A DNA stretch of 64,000 bases from positions 310,001 through 374,000 of the forward strand of contig JBBELK010000818.1 of assembly GCA_037783545.1 (NCBI GenBank). Direction: 5' to 3'. Position numbers and translations under genes: made by a program. Below, piece after piece: positions 11,401 through 26,400 of this stretch. This DNA comes from Henricia sp. BOLD:AAB3569 (lineage: Eukaryota > Echinodermata > Asteroidea > Spinulosida > Echinasteridae). Numbering within the stretch: position 1 is the stretch's first letter; each line of letters begins with the position of its first letter. The notes beneath the pieces were generated by a model. It searched no databases, was not told the DNA's origin, and worked only from the letters and a program-made list of their open reading frames with translations.

Positions 11401-14400
11401 AAATTTTGCATGCCCTAAACTCTCTATATTGCGCACTTGTCATAAAAAATTGACAGACTTTCGCCGGGAAATGGCAGAGAAATTTCAAAGTTTAGAAAAA
11501 ACTGGGTTGAGGCTTCCTGACTGCTCTCACGCAAACCGTGGCTGTCTGTACACACCTCTTTGGGGTACTCCTGAGTTGTGCGCATGCTCAGTCATTCGGA
11601 CTGTCGTTAACGCACCGCAGTTTGGCTCGGCAATTTGGTCAAAGTGTGGTCCAAACGTCGGCAAATTTGGAGGTCGAAAAATGTTCCGACGAACTTCAAA
11701 TTTTGCATGCCCTAAACTCTCTATATTGCGCACTTGTCATAAAAAATTGACAGACTTTCGCCGGGAAATGGCAGAGAAATTTCAAAGTTTAGAAAAAACT
11801 GGGTTGAGGCTTCCTGACTGCTCTCACGCAAACCGTGGCTGTCTGTACACACCTCTTTGGGGTACTCCTGAGTTGTGCGCATGCTCAGTCATTCGGACTG
11901 TCGTTAACGCACCGCAGTTTGGCTCGGCAATTTGGTCAAAGTGTGGTCCAAACGTCGGCAAATTTGGAGGTCGAAAAATGTTCCGACGAACTTCAAATTT
12001 TGCATGCCCTAAACTCTCTATATTGCGCACTTGTCATAAAAAATTGACAGACTTTCGCCGGGAAATGGCAGAGAAATTTCAAAGTTTAGAAAAAACTGGG
12101 TTGAGGCTTCCTGACTGCTCTCACGCAAACCGTGGCTGTCTGTACACACCTCTTTGGGGTACTCCTGAGTTGTGCGCATGCTCAGTCATTCGGACTGTCG
12201 TTAACGCACCGCAGTTTGGCTCGGCAATTTGGTCAAAGTGTGGTCCAAACGTCGGCAAATTTGGAGGTCGAAAAATGTTCCGACGAACTTCAAATTTTGC
12301 ATGCCCTAAACTCTCTATATTGCGCACTTGTCATAACAAATTGACAGACTTTCGCCGGGAAATGGCAGAGAAATTTCAAAGTTTAGAAAAAACTGGGTTG
12401 AGGCTTCCTGACTGCTCTCACGCAAACCGTGGCTGTCTGTACACACCTCTTTGGGGTACTCCTGAGTTGTGCGCATGCTCAGTCATTCGGACTGTCGTTA
12501 ACGCACCGCAGTTTGGCTCGGCAATTTGGTCAAAGTGTGGTCCAAACGTCGGCAAATTTGGAGGTCGAAAAATGTTCCGACGAACTTCAAATTTTGCATG
12601 CCCTAAACTCTCTATATTGCGCACTTGTCATAAAAAATTGACAGACTTTCGCCGGGAAATGGCAGAGAAATTTCAAAGTTTAGAAAAAACTGGGTTGAGG
12701 CTTCCTGACTGCTCTCACGCAAACCGTGGCTGTCTGTACACACCTCTTTGGGGTACTCCTGAGTTGTGCGCATGCTCAGTCATTCGGACTGTCGTTAACG
12801 CACCGCAGTTTGGCTCGGCAATTTGGTCAAAGTGTGGTCCAAACGTCGGCAAATTTGGAGGTCGAAAAATGTTCCGACGAACTTCAAATTTTGCATGCCC
12901 TAAACTCTCTATATTGCGCACTTGTCATAAAAAATTGACAGACTTTCGCCGGGAAATGGCAGAGAAATTTCCAAAGTTTAGAAAAAACTGGGTTGAGGCT
13001 TCCTGACTGCTCTCACGCAAACCGTGGCTGTCTGTACACACCTCTTTGGGGTACTCCTGAGTTGTGCGCATGCTCAGTCATTCGGACTGTCGTTAACGCA
13101 CCGCAGTTTGGCTCGGCAATTTGGTCAAAGTGTGGTCCAAACGTCGGCAAATTTGGAGGTCGAAAAATGTTCCGACGAACTTCAAATTTTGCATGCCCTA
13201 AACTCTCTATATTGCGCACTTGTCATAAAAAATTGACAGACTTTCGCCGGGAAATGGCAGAGAAATTTCAAACTTTAGAAAAAACTGGGTTGAGGCTTCC
13301 TGACTGCTCTCACGCAAACCGTGGCTGTCTGTACACACCTCTTTGGGGTACTCCTGAGTTGTGCGCATGCTCAGTCATTCGGACTGTCGTTAACGCACCG
13401 CAGTTTGGCTCGGCAATTTGGTCAAAGTGTGGTCCAAACGTCGGCAAATTTGGAGGTCGAAAAATGTTCCGACGAACTTCAAATTTTGCATGCCCTAAAC
13501 TCTCTATATTGCGCACTTGTCATAAAAAATTGACAGACTTTCGCCGGGAAATGGCAGAGAAATTCCAAAGTTTAGAAAAAACTGGGTTGAGGCTTCCTGA
13601 CTGCTCTCACGCAAACCGTGGCTGTCTGTACACACCTCTTTGGGGTACTCCTGAGTTGTGCGCATGCTCAGTCATTCGGACTGTCGTTAACGCACCGCAG
13701 TTTGGCTCGGCAATTTGGTCAAAGTGTGGTCCAAACGTCGGCAAATTTGGAGGTCGAAAAATGTTCCGACGAACTTCAAATTTTGCATGCCCTAAACTCT
13801 CTATATTGCGCACTTGTCATAAAAAATTGACAGACTTTCGCCGGGAAATGGCAGAGAAATTTCAAAGCTTTAGAAAAAACTGGGTTGAGGCTTCCTGACT
13901 GCTCTCACGCAAACCGTGGCTGTCTGTACACACCTCTTTGGGGTACTCCTGAGTTGTGCGCATGCTCAGTCATTCGGACTGTCGTTAACGCACCGCAGTT
14001 TGGCTCGGCAATTTGGTCAAAGTGTGGTCCAAACGTCGGCAAATTTGGAGGTCGAAAAATGTTCCGACGAACTTCAAATTTTGCATGCCCTAAACTCTCT
14101 ATATTGCGCACTTGTCATAAAAAATTGACAGACTTTCGCCGGGAAATGGCAGAGAAATTCCAAAGTTTAGAAAAAACTGGGTTGAGGCTTCCTGACTGCT
14201 CTCACGCAAACCGTGGCTGTCTGTACACACCTCTTTGGGGTACTCCTGAGTTGTGCGCATGCTCAGTCATTCGGACTGTCGTTAACGCACCGCAGTTTGG
14301 CTCGGCAAATTGGTCAAAGTGTGGTCCAAACGTCGGCAAATTTGGAGGTCGAAAAATGTTCCGACGAACTTCAAATTTTGCATGCCCTAAACTCTCTATA

Positions 14401-17400
14401 TTGCGCACTTTTCATAACAAATTGACAGACTTTCGCCGGGAAATGGCAGAGAAATTTCAAAGTTTAGAAAAAACTGGGTTGAGGCTTCCTGACTGCTCTC
14501 ACGCAAACCGTGGCTGTCTGTACACACCTCTTTGGGGTACTCCTGAGTTGTGCGCATGCTCAGTCAATTCGGACTGTCGTTAACGCACCGCAGTTTGGCT
14601 CGGCAATTTGGTCAAAGTGTGGTCCAAACGTCGGCAAATTTGGAGGTCGAAAAATGTTCCGACGAACTTCAAATTGTGCATGCCCTAAACTCTCTATATT
14701 GCGCACTTGTCATAAAAAATTGACAGACTTTCGCCGGGAAATGGCAGAGAAATTTCAAAGTTTAGAAAAAACTGGGTTGAGGCTTCCTGACTGCTCTCAC
14801 GCAAACCGTGGCTGTCTGTACACACCTCTTTGGGGTACTCCTGAGTTGTGCGCATGCTCAGTCATTCGGACTGTCGTTAACGCACCGCAGTTTGGCTCGG
14901 CAATTTGGTCAAAGTGTGGTCCAAACGTCGGCAAATTTGGAGGTCGAAAAATGTTCCGACGAACTTCAAATTTTGCATGCCCTAAACTCTCTATATTGCG
15001 CACTTGTCATAAAAAATTGACAGACTTTCGCCGGGAAATGGCAGAGAAATTTCAAAGTTTAGAAAAAACTGGGTTGAGGCTTCCTGACTGCTCTCACGCA
15101 AACCGTGGCTGTCTGTACACACCTCTTTGGGGTACTCCTGAGTTGTGCGCATGCTCAGTCATTCGGACTGTCGTTAACGCACCGCAGTTTGGCTCGGCAA
15201 TTTGGTCAAAGTGTGGTCCAAACGTCGGCAAATTTGGAGGTCGAAAAATGTCCCGACGAACTTCAAATTTTGCATGCCCTAAACTCTCTATATTGCGCAC
15301 TTGTCATAAAAAATTGACAGACTTTCGCCGGGAAATGGCAGAGAAATTTCAAAGTTTAGAAAAAACTGGGTTGAGGCTTCCTGACTGCTCTCACGCAAAC
15401 CGTGGCTGTCTGTACACACCTCTTTGGGGTACTCCTGAGTTGTGCGCATGCTCAGTCATTCGGACTGTCGTTAACGCACCGCAGTTTGGCTCGGCAATTT
15501 GGTCAAAGTGTGGTCCAAACGTCGGCAAATTTGGAGGTCGAAAAATGTTCCCACGAACTTCAAATTTTGCATGCCCTAAACTCCCTATATTGCGCACTTG
15601 TCATAAAAAATTGACAGACTTTCGCCGGAAAATGGCAGAGAAATTTCAAAGTTTAGAAAAAACTGGGTTGAGGCTTCCTGACTGCTCTCACGCAAACCGT
15701 GGCTGTCTGTACACACCTCTTTGGGGTACTCCTGAGTTGTGCGCATGGTCAGTCATTCGGACTGTCGTTAACGCACCGCAGTTTGGCTCGGCAATTTGGT
15801 CAAAGTGTGGTCCAAACGTCGGCAAATTTGGAGGTCGAAAAATGTTCCGACGAACTTCAAATTTTGCATGCCCTAAACTCTCTATATTGCGCACTTGTCA
15901 TACAAAATTGACAGACTTTCGCCGGGAAATGGCAGAGAAATTTCAAAGTTTAGAAAAAACTGGGTTGAGGCTTCCTGACTGCTCTCACGCAAACCGTGGC
16001 TGTCTGTACACACCTCTTTGGGGTACTCCTGAGTTGTGCGCATGCTCAGTCATTCGGACTGTCGTTAACGCACCGCAGTTTGGCTCGGCAATTTGGTCAA
16101 AGTGTGGTCCAAACGTCGGCAAATTTGGAGGTCGAAAAATGTTCCGACGAACTTCAAATTTTGCATGCCCTAAACTCTCTATATTGCGCACTTGTCATAA
16201 AAAATTGACAGACTTTCGCCGGGAAATGGCAGAGAAATTTCAAAGTTTAGAAAAAACTGGGTTGAGGCTTCCTGACTGCTCTCACGCAAACCGTGGCTGT
16301 CTGTACACACCTCTTTGGGGTACTCCTGAGTTGTGCGCATGCTCAGTCATTCGGACTGTCGTTAACGCACCGCAGTTTGGCTCGGCAATTTGGTCAAAGT
16401 GTGGTCCAAACGTCGGCAAATTTGGAGGTCGAAAAATGTTCCGACGAACTTCAAATTTTGCATGCCCTAAACTCTCTATATTGCGCACTTGTCATAAAAA
16501 ATTGACAGACTTTCGCCGGGAAATGGCAGAGAAATTTCAAAGTTTAGAAAAAACTGGGTTGAGGCTTCCTGACTGCTCTCACGCAAACCGTGGCTGTCTG
16601 TACACACCTCTTTGGGGTACTCCTGAGTTGTGCGCATGCTCAGTCATTCGGACTGTCGTTAACGCACCGCAGTTTGGCTCGGCAATTTGGTCAAAGTGTG
16701 GTCCAAACGTCGGCAAATTTGGAGGTCGAAAAATGTTCCGACGAACTTCAAATTTTGCATGCCCTAAACTCTCTATATTGCGCACTTGTCATAAAAAATT
16801 GACAGACTTTCGCCGGGAAATGGCAGAGAAATTTCAAAGTTTAGAAAAAACTGGGTTGAGGCTTCCTGACTGCTCTCACGCAAACCGTGGCTGTCTGTAC
16901 ACACCTCTTTGGGGTACTCCTGAGTTGTGCGCATGCTCAGTCATTCGGACTGTCGTTAACGCACCGCAGTTTGGCTCGGCAATTTGGTCAAAGTGTGGTC
17001 CAAACGTCGGCAAATTTGGAGGTCGAAAAATGTTCCGACGAACTTCAAATTTTGCATGCCCTAAACTCTCTATATTGCGCACTTGTCATAAAAAATTGAC
17101 AGACTTTCGCCGGGAAATGGCAGAGAAATTTCAAAGTTTAGAAAAAACTGGGTTGAGGCTTCCTGACTGCTCTCACGCAAACCGTGGCTGTCTGTACACA
17201 CCTCTTTGGGGTACTCCTGAGTTGTGCGCATGCTCAGTCATTCGGACTGTCGTTAACGCACCGCAGTTTGGCTCGGCAATTTGGTCAAAGTGTGGTCCAA
17301 ACGTCGGCAAATTTGGAGGTCGAAAAATGTTCCGACGAACTTCAAATTTTGCATGCCCTAAACTCTCTATATTGCGCACTTGTCATAAAAAATTGACAGA

Positions 17401-19099
17401 CTTTCGCCGGGAAATGGCAGAGAAATTTCAAAGTTTAGAAAAAACTGGGTTGAGGCTTCCTGACTGCTCTCACGCAAACCGTGGCTGTCTGTACACACCT
17501 CTTTGGGGTACTCCTGAGTTGTGCGCATGCTCAGTCATTCGGACTGTCGTTAACGCACCGCAGTTTGGCTCGGCAATTTGGTCAAAGTGTGGTCCAAACG
17601 TCGGCAAATTTGGAGGTCGAAAAATGTTCCGACGAACTTCAAATTTTGCATGCCCTAAACTCTCTATATTGCGCACTTGTCATAAAAAATTGACAGACTT
17701 TCGCCGGGAAATGGCAGAGAAATTTCAAAGTTTAGAAAAAACTGGGTTGAGGCTTCCTGACTGCTCTCACGCAAACCGTGGCTGTCTGTACACACCTCTT
17801 TGGGGTACTCCTGAGTTGTGCGCATGCTCAGTCATTCGGACTGTCGTTAACGCACCGCAGTTTGGCTCGGCAATTTGGTCAAAGTGTGGTCCAAACGTCG
17901 GCAAATTTGGAGGTCGAAAAATGTTCCGACGAACTTCAAATTTTGCATGCCCTAAACTCTCTATATTGCGCACTTGTCATAAAAAATTGACAGACTTTCG
18001 CCGGGAAATGGCAGAGAAATTTCAAAGTTTAGAAAAAACTGGGTTGAGGCTTCCTGACTGCTCTCACGCAAACCGTGGCTGTCTGTACACACCTCTTTGG
18101 GGTACTCCTGAGTTGTGCGCATGCTCAGTCATTCGGACTGTCGTTAACGCACCGCAGTTTGGCTCGGCAATTTGGTCAAAGTGTGGTCCAAACGTCGGCA
18201 AATTTGGAGGTCGAAAAATGTTCCGACGAACTTCAAATTTTGCTTGCCCTAAACTCTCTATATTGCGCACTTGTCATAAAAAATTGACAGACTTTCGCCG
18301 GGAAATGGCAGAGAAATTTCAAAGTTTAGAAAAAACTGGGTTGAGGCTTCCTGACTGCTCTCACGCAAACCGTGGCTGTCTGTACACACCTCTTTGGGGT
18401 ACTCCTGAGTTGTGCGCATGCTCAGTCATTCGGACTGTCGTTAACGCACCGCAGTTTGGCTCGGCAATTTGGTCAAAGTGTGGTCCAAACGTCGGCAAAT
18501 TTGGAGGTCGAAAAATGTTCCGACGAACTTCAAATTTTGCATGCCCTAAACTCTCTATATTGCGCACTTGTCATAAAAAATTGACAGACTTTCGCCGGGA
18601 AATGGCAGAGAAATTTCAAAGTTTAGAAAAAACTGGGTTGAGGCTTCCTGACTGCTCTCACGCAAACCGTGGCTGTCTGTACACACCTCTTTGGGGTACT
18701 CCTGAGTTGTGCGCATGCTCAGTCATTCGGACTGTCGTTAACGCACCGCAGTTTGGCTCGGCAATTTGGTCAAAGTGTGGTCCAAACGTCGGCAAATTTG
18801 GAGGTCGAAAAATGTTCCGACGAACTTCAAATTTGCATGCCCTAAACTCTCTATATTGCGCACTTGTCATAAAAAATTGACAGACTTTCGCCGGGAAATG
18901 GCAGAGAAATTTCAAAGTTTAGAAAAAACTGGGTTGAGGCTTCCTGACTGCTCTCACGCAAACCGTGGCTGTCTGTACACACCTCTTTGGGGTACTCCTG
19001 AGTTGTGCGCATGCTCAGTCATTCGGACTGTCGTTAACGCACCGCAGTTTGGCTCGGCAATTTGGTCAAAGTGTGGTCCAAACGTCGGCAAATTTGGAG

Positions 19100-19111
19100 G
19101 TCGAATTCCGA
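19100..19111. repeat. Monomer with a 5-bp internal deletion creating GAATTC
   Basis: The consensus GGTCGAA-AAATG-TTCCGACG has lost AAATG, leaving GGTCGAATTCCGACG. This shortens the unit to 292 bp and shifts the open frame. I noticed no second copy, so this is a young or unspread mutation and a useful positional marker in the array. Confidence 0.85.
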
Positions 19112-20458
19112 CGAACTTCAAATTTTGCATGCCCTAAACTCTCTATATTGCGCACTTGTCATAAAAAATTGACAGACTTTCGCCGGGAAATGGCAGAGAA
19201 ATTTCAAAGTTTAGAAAAAACTGGGTTGAGGCTTCCTGACTGCTCTCACGCAAACCGTGGCTGTCTGTACACACCTCTTTGGGGTACTCCTGAGTTGTGC
19301 GCATGCTCAGTCATTCGGACTGTCGTTAACGCACCGCAGTTTGGCTCGGCAATTTGGTCAAAGTGTGGTCCAAACGTCGGCAAATTTGGAGGTCGAAAAA
19401 TGTTCCGACGAACTTCAAATTTTGCATGCCCTAAACTCTCTATATTGCGCACTTGTCATAAAAAATTGACAGACTTTCGCCGGGAAATGGCAGAGAAATT
19501 TCAAAGTTTAGAAAAAACTGGGTTGAGGCTTCCTGACTGCTCTCACGCAAACCGTGGCTGTCTGTACACACCTCTTTGGGGTACTCCTGAGTTGTGCGCA
19601 TGCTCAGTCATTCGGACTGTCGTTAACGCACCGCAGTTTGGCTCGGCAATTTGGTCAAAGTGTGGTCCAAACGTCGGCAAATTTGGAGGTCGAAAAATGT
19701 TCCGACGAACTTCAAATTTTGCATGCCCTAAACTCTCTATATTGCGCACTTGTCATAAAAAATTGACAGACTTTCGCCGGGAAATGGCAGAGAAATTTCA
19801 AAGTTTAGAAAAAACTGGGTTGAGGCTTCCTGACTGCTCTCACGCAAACCGTGGCTGTCTGTACACACCTCTTTGGGGTACTCCTGAGTTGTGCGCATGC
19901 TCAGTCATTCGGACTGTCGTTAACGCACCGCAGTTTGGCTCGGCAATTTGGTCAAAGTGTGGTCCAAACGTCGGCAAATTTGGAGGTCGAAAAATGTTCC
20001 GACGAACTTCAAATTTTGCATGCCCTAAACTCTCTATATTGCGCACTTGTCATAAAAAATTGACAGACTTTCGCCGGGAAATGGCAGAGAAATTTCAAAG
20101 TTTAGAAAAAACTGGGTTGAGGCTTCCTGACTGCTCTCACGCAAACCGTGGCTGTCTGTACACACCTCTTTGGGGTACTCCTGAGTTGTGCGCATGCTCA
20201 GTCATTCGGACTGTCGTTAACGCACCGCAGTTTGGCTCGGCAATTTGGTCAAAGTGTGGTCCAAACGTCGGCAAATTTGGAGGTCGAAAAATGTTCCGAC
20301 GAACTTCAAATTTTGCATGCCCTAAACTCTCTATATTGCGCACTTGTCATAAAAAATTGACAGACTTTCGCCGGGAAATGGCAGAGAAATTTCAAAGTTT
20401 AGAAAAAAACTGGGTTGAGGCTTCCTGACTGCTCTCACGCAAACCGTGGCTGTCTGTG

Positions 20459-23400
20459 CACACCTCTTTGGGGTACTCCTGAGTTGTGCGCATGCTCAGT
20501 CATTCGGACTGTCGTTAACGCACCGCAGTTTGGCTCGGCAATTTGGTCAAAGTGTGGTCCAAACGTCGGCAAATTTGGAGGTCGAAAAATGTTCCGACGA
20601 ACTTCAAATTTTGCATGCCCTAAACTCTCTATATTGCGCACTTGTCATAAAAAATTGACAGACTTTCGCCGGGAAATGGCAGAGAAATTTCAAAGTTTAG
20701 AAAAAACTGGGTTGAGGCTTCCTGACTGCTCTCACGCAAACCGTGGCTGTCTGTACACACCTCTTTGGGGTACTCCTGAGTTGTGCGCATGCTCAGTCAT
20801 TCGGACTGTCGTTAACGCACCGCAGTTTGGCTCGGCAATTTGGTCAAAGTGTGGTCCAAACGTCGGCAAATTTGGAGGTCGAAAAATGTTCCGACGAACT
20901 TCAAATTTTGCATGCCCTAAACTCTCTATATTGCGCACTTGTCATAAAAAATTGACAGACTTTCGCCGGGAAATGGCAGAGAAATTTCAAAGTTTAGAAA
21001 AAACTGGGTTGAGGCTTCCTGACTGCTCTCACGCAAACCGTGGCTGTCTGTACACACCTCTTTGGGGTACTCCTGAGTTGTGCGCATGCTCAGTCATTCG
21101 GACTGTCGTTAACGCACCGCAGTTTGGCTCGGCAATTTGGTCAAAGTGTGGTCCAAACGTCGGCAAATTTGGAGGTCGAAAAATGTTCCGACGAACTTCA
21201 AATTTTGCATGCCCTAAACTCTCTATATTGCGCACTTGTCATAAAAAATTGACAGACTTTCGCCGGGAAATGGCAGAGAAATTTCAAAGTTTAGAAAAAA
21301 CTGGGTTGAGGCTTCCTGACTGCTCTCACGCAAACCGTGGCTGTCTGTACACACCTCTTTGGGGTACTCCTGAGTTGTGCGCATGCTCAGTCATTCGGAC
21401 TGTCGTTAACGCACCGCAGTTTGGCTCGGCAATTTGGTCAAAGTGTGGTCCAAACGTCGGCAAATTTGGAGGTCGAAAAATGTTCCGACGAACTTCAAAT
21501 TTTGCATGCCCTAAACTCTCTATATTGCGCACTTGTCATAAAAAATTGACAGACTTTCGCCGGGAAATGGCAGAGAAATTTCAAAGTTTAGAAAAAACTG
21601 GGTTGAGGCTTCCTGACTGCTCTCACGCAAACCGTGGCTGTCTGTACACACCTCTTTGGGGTACTCCTGAGTTGTGCGCATGCTCAGTCATTCGGACTGT
21701 CGTTAACGCACCGCAGTTTGGCTCGGCAATTTGGTCAAAGTGTGGTCCAAACGTCGGCAAATTTGGAGGTCGAAAAATGTTCCGACGAACTTCAAATTTT
21801 GCATGCCCTAAACTCTCTATATTGCGCACTTGTCATAAAAAATTGACAGACTTTCGCCGGGAAATGGCAGAGAAATTTCAAAGTTTAGAAAAAACTGGGT
21901 TGAGGCTTCCTGACTGCTCTCACGCAAACCGTGGCTGTCTGTACACACCTCTTTGGGGTACTCCTGAGTTGTGCGCATGCTCAGTCATTCGGACTGTCGT
22001 TAACGCACCGCAGTTTGGCTCGGCAATTTGGTCAAAGTGTGGTCCAAACGTCGGCAAATTTGGAGGTCGAAAAATGTTCCGACGAACTTCAAATTTTGCA
22101 TGCCCTAAACTCTCTATATTGCGCACTTGTCATAAAAAATTGACAGACTTTCGCCGGGAAATGGCAGAGAAATTTCAAAGTTTAGAAAAAACTGGGTTGA
22201 GGCTTCCTGACTGCTCTCACGCAAACCGTGGCTGTCTGTACACACCTCTTTGGGGTACTCCTGAGTTGTGCGCATGCTCAGTCATTCGGACTGTCGTTAA
22301 CGCACCGCAGTTTGGCTCGGCAATTTGGTCAAAGTGTGGTCCAAACGTCGGCAAATTTGGAGGTCGAAAAATGTTCCGACGAACTTCAAATTTTGCATGC
22401 CCTAAACTCTCTATATTGCGCACTTGTCATAAAAAATTGACAGACTTTCGCCGGGAAATGGCAGAGAAATTTCAAAGTTTAGAAAAAACTGGGTTGAGGC
22501 TTCCTGACTGCTCTCACGCAAACCGTGGCTGTCTGTACACACCTCTTTGGGGTACTCCTGAGTTGTGCGCATGCTCAGTCATTCGGACTGTCGTTAACGC
22601 ACCGCAGTTTGGCTCGGCAATTTGGTCAAAGTGTGGTCCAAACGTCGGCAAATTTGGAGGTCGAAAAATGTTCCGACGAACTTCAAATTTTGCATGCCCT
22701 AAACTCTCTATATTGCGCACTTGTCATAAAAAATTGACAGACTTTCGCCGGGAAATGGCAGAGAAATTTCAAAGTTTAGAAAAAACTGGGTTGAGGCTTC
22801 CTGACTGCTCTCACGCAAACCGTGGCTGTCTGTACACACCTCTTTGGGGTACTCCTGAGTTGTGCGCATGCTCAGTCATTCGGACTGTCGTTAACGCACC
22901 GCAGTTTGGCTCGGCAATTTGGTCAAAGTGTGGTCCAAACGTCGGCAAATTTGGAGGTCGAAAAATGTTCCGACGAACTTCAAATTTTGCATGCCCTAAA
23001 CTCTCTATATTGCGCACTTGTCATAAAAAATTGACAGACTTTCGCCGGGAAATGGCAGAGAAATTTCAAAGTTTAGAAAAAACTGGGTTGAGGCTTCCTG
23101 ACTGCTCTCACGCAAACCGTGGCTGTCTGTACACACCTCTTTGGGGTACTCCTGAGTTGTGCGCATGCTCAGTCATTCGGACTGTCGTTAACGCACCGCA
23201 GTTTGGCTCGGCAATTTGGTCAAAGTGTGGTCCAAACGTCGGGGCAAATTTGGAGGTCGAAAAATGTTCCGACGAACTTCAAATTTTGCATGCCCTAAAC
23301 TCTCTATATTGCGCACTTGTCATAAAAAATTGACAGACTTTCGCCGGGAAATGGCAGAGAAATTTCAAAGTTTAGAAAAAACTGGGTTGAGGCTTCCTGA

Positions 23401-26400
23401 CTGCTCTCACGCAAACCGTGGCTGTCTGTACACACCTCTTTGGGGTACTCCTGAGTTGTGCGCATGCTCAGTCATTCGGACTGTCGTTAACGCACCGCAG
23501 TTTGGCTCGGCAATTTGGTCAAAGTGTGGTCCAAACGTCGGCAAATTTGGAGGTCGAAAAATGTTCCGACGAACTTCAAATTTTGCATGCCCTAAACTCT
23601 CTATATTGCGCACTTGTCATAAAAAATTGACAGACTTTCGCCGGGAAATGGCAGAGAAATTTCAAAGTTTAGAAAAAACTGGGTTGAGGCTTCCTGACTG
23701 CTCTCACGCAAACCGTGGCTGTCTGTACACACCTCTTTGGGGTACTCCTGAGTTGTGCGCATGCTCAGTCATTCGGACTGTCGTTAACGCACCGCAGTTT
23801 GGCTCGGCAATTTGGTCAAAGTGTGGTCCAAACGTCGGCAAATTTGGAGGTCGAAAAATGTTCCGACGAACTTCAAATTTTGCATGCCCTAAACTCTCTA
23901 TATTGCGCACTTGTCATAAAAAATTGACAGACTTTCGCCGGGAAATGGCAGAGAAATTTCAAAGTTTAGAAAAAACTGGGTTGAGGCTTCCTGACTGCTC
24001 TCACGCAAACCGTGGCTGTCTGTACACACCTCTTTGGGGTACTCCTGAGTTGTGCGCATGCTCAGTCATTCGGACTGTCGTTAACGCACCGCAGTTTGGC
24101 TCGGCAATTTGGTCAAAGTGTGGTCCAAACGTCGGCAAATTTGGAGGTCGAAAAATGTTCCGACGAACTTCAAATTTTGCATGCCCTAAACTCTCTATAT
24201 TGCGCACTTGTCATAAAAAATTGACAGACTTTCGCCGGGAAATGGCAGAGAAATTTCAAAGTTTAGAAAAAACTGGGTTGAGGCTTCCTGACTGCTCTCA
24301 CGCAAACCGTGGCTGTCTGTACACACCTCTTTGGGGTACTCCTGAGTTGTGCGCATGCTCAGTCATTCGGACTGTCGTTAACGCACCGCAGTTTGGCTCG
24401 GCAATTTGGTCAAAGTGTGGTCCAAACGTCGGCAAATTTGGAGGTCGAAAAATGTTCCGACGAACTTCAAATTTTGCATGCCCTAAACTCTCTATATTGC
24501 GCACTTGTCATAAAAAATTGACAGACTTTCGCCGGGAAATGGCAGAGAAATTTCAAAGTTTAGAAAAAACTGGGTTGAGGCTTCCTGACTGCTCTCACGC
24601 AAACCGTGGCTGTCTGTACACACCTCTTTGGGGTACTCCTGAGTTGTGCGCATGCTCAGTCATTCGGACTGTCGTTAACGCACCGCAGTTTGGCTCGGCA
24701 ATTTGGTCAAAGTGTGGTCCAAACGTCGGCAAATTTGGAGGTCGAAAAATGTTCCGACGAACTTCAAATTTTGCATGCCCTAAACTCTCTATATTGCGCA
24801 CTTGTCATAAAAAATTGACAGACTTTCGCCGGGAAATGGCAGAGAAATTTCAAAGTTTAGAAAAAACTGGGTTGAGGCTTCCTGACTGCTCTCACGCAAA
24901 CCGTGGCTGTCTGTACACACCTCTTTGGGGTACTCCTGAGTTGTGCGCATGCTCAGTCATTCGGACTGTCGTTAACGCACCGCAGTTTGGCTCGGCAATT
25001 TGGTCAAAGTGTGGTCCAAACGTCGGCAAATTTGGAGGTCGAAAAATGTTCCGACGAACTTCAAATTTTGCATGCCCTAAACTCTCTATATTGCGCACTT
25101 GTCATAAAAAATTGACAGACTTTCGCCGGGAAATGGCAGAGAAATTTCAAAGTTTAGAAAAAACTGGGTTGAGGCTTCCTGACTGCTCTCACGCAAACCG
25201 TGGCTGTCTGTACACACCTCTTTGGGGTACTCCTGAGTTGTGCGCATGCTCAGTCATTCGGACTGTCGTTAACGCACCGCAGTTTGGCTCGGCAATTTGG
25301 TCAAAGTGTGGTCCAAACGTCGGCAAATTTGGAGGTCGAAAAATGTTCCGACGAACTTCAAATTTTGCATGCCCTAAACTCTCTATATTGCGCACTTGTC
25401 ATAAAAAATTGACAGACTTTCGCCGGGAAATGGCAGAGAAATTTCAAAGTTTAGAAAAAACTGGGTTGAGGCTTCCTGACTGCTCTCACGCAAACCGTGG
25501 CTGTCTGTACACACCTCTTTGGGGTACTCCTGAGTTGTGCGCATGCTCAGTCATTCGGACTGTCGTTAACGCACCGCAGTTTGGCTCGGCAATTTGGTCA
25601 AAGTGTGGTCCAAACGTCGGCAAATTTGGAGGTCGAAAAATGTTCCGACGAACTTCAAATTTTGCATGCCCTAAACTCTCTATATTGCGCACTTGTCATA
25701 AAAAATTGACAGACTTTCGCCGGGAAATGGCAGAGAAATTTCAAAGTTTAGAAAAAACTGGGTTGAGGCTTCCTGACTGCTCTCACGCAAACCGTGGCTG
25801 TCTGTACACACCTCTTTGGGGTACTCCTGAGTTGTGCGCATGCTCAGTCATTCGGACTGTCGTTAACGCACCGCAGTTTGGCTCGGCAATTTGGTCAAAG
25901 TGTGGTCCAAACGTCGGCAAATTTGGAGGTCGAAAAATGTTCCGACGAACTTCAAATTTTGCATGCCCTAAACTCTCTATATTGCGCACTTGTCATAAAA
26001 AATTGACAGACTTTCGCCGGGAAATGGCAGAGAAATTTCAAAGTTTAGAAAAAACTGGGTTGAGGCTTCCTGACTGCTCTCACGCAAACCGTGGCTGTCT
26101 GTACACACCTCTTTGGGGTACTCCTGAGTTGTGCGCATGCTCAGTCATTCGGACTGTCGTTAACGCACCGCAGTTTGGCTCGGCAATTTGGTCAAAGTGT
26201 GGTCCAAACGTCGGCAAATTTGGAGGTCGAAAAATGTTCCGACGAACTTCAAATTTTGCATGCCCTAAACTCTCTATATTGCGCACTTGTCATAAAAAAT
26301 TGACAGACTTTCGCCGGGAAATGGCAGAGAAATTTCAAAGTTTAGAAAAAACTGGGTTGAGGCTTCCTGACTGCTCTCACGCAAACCGTGGCTGTCTGTA

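Noticed and set aside
18825..18845. Octamer motif ATTTGCAT created in one monomer
   Set aside because: It results from a private 1-bp deletion in a single copy; all other monomers read TTTTGCAT or TTGTGCAT.
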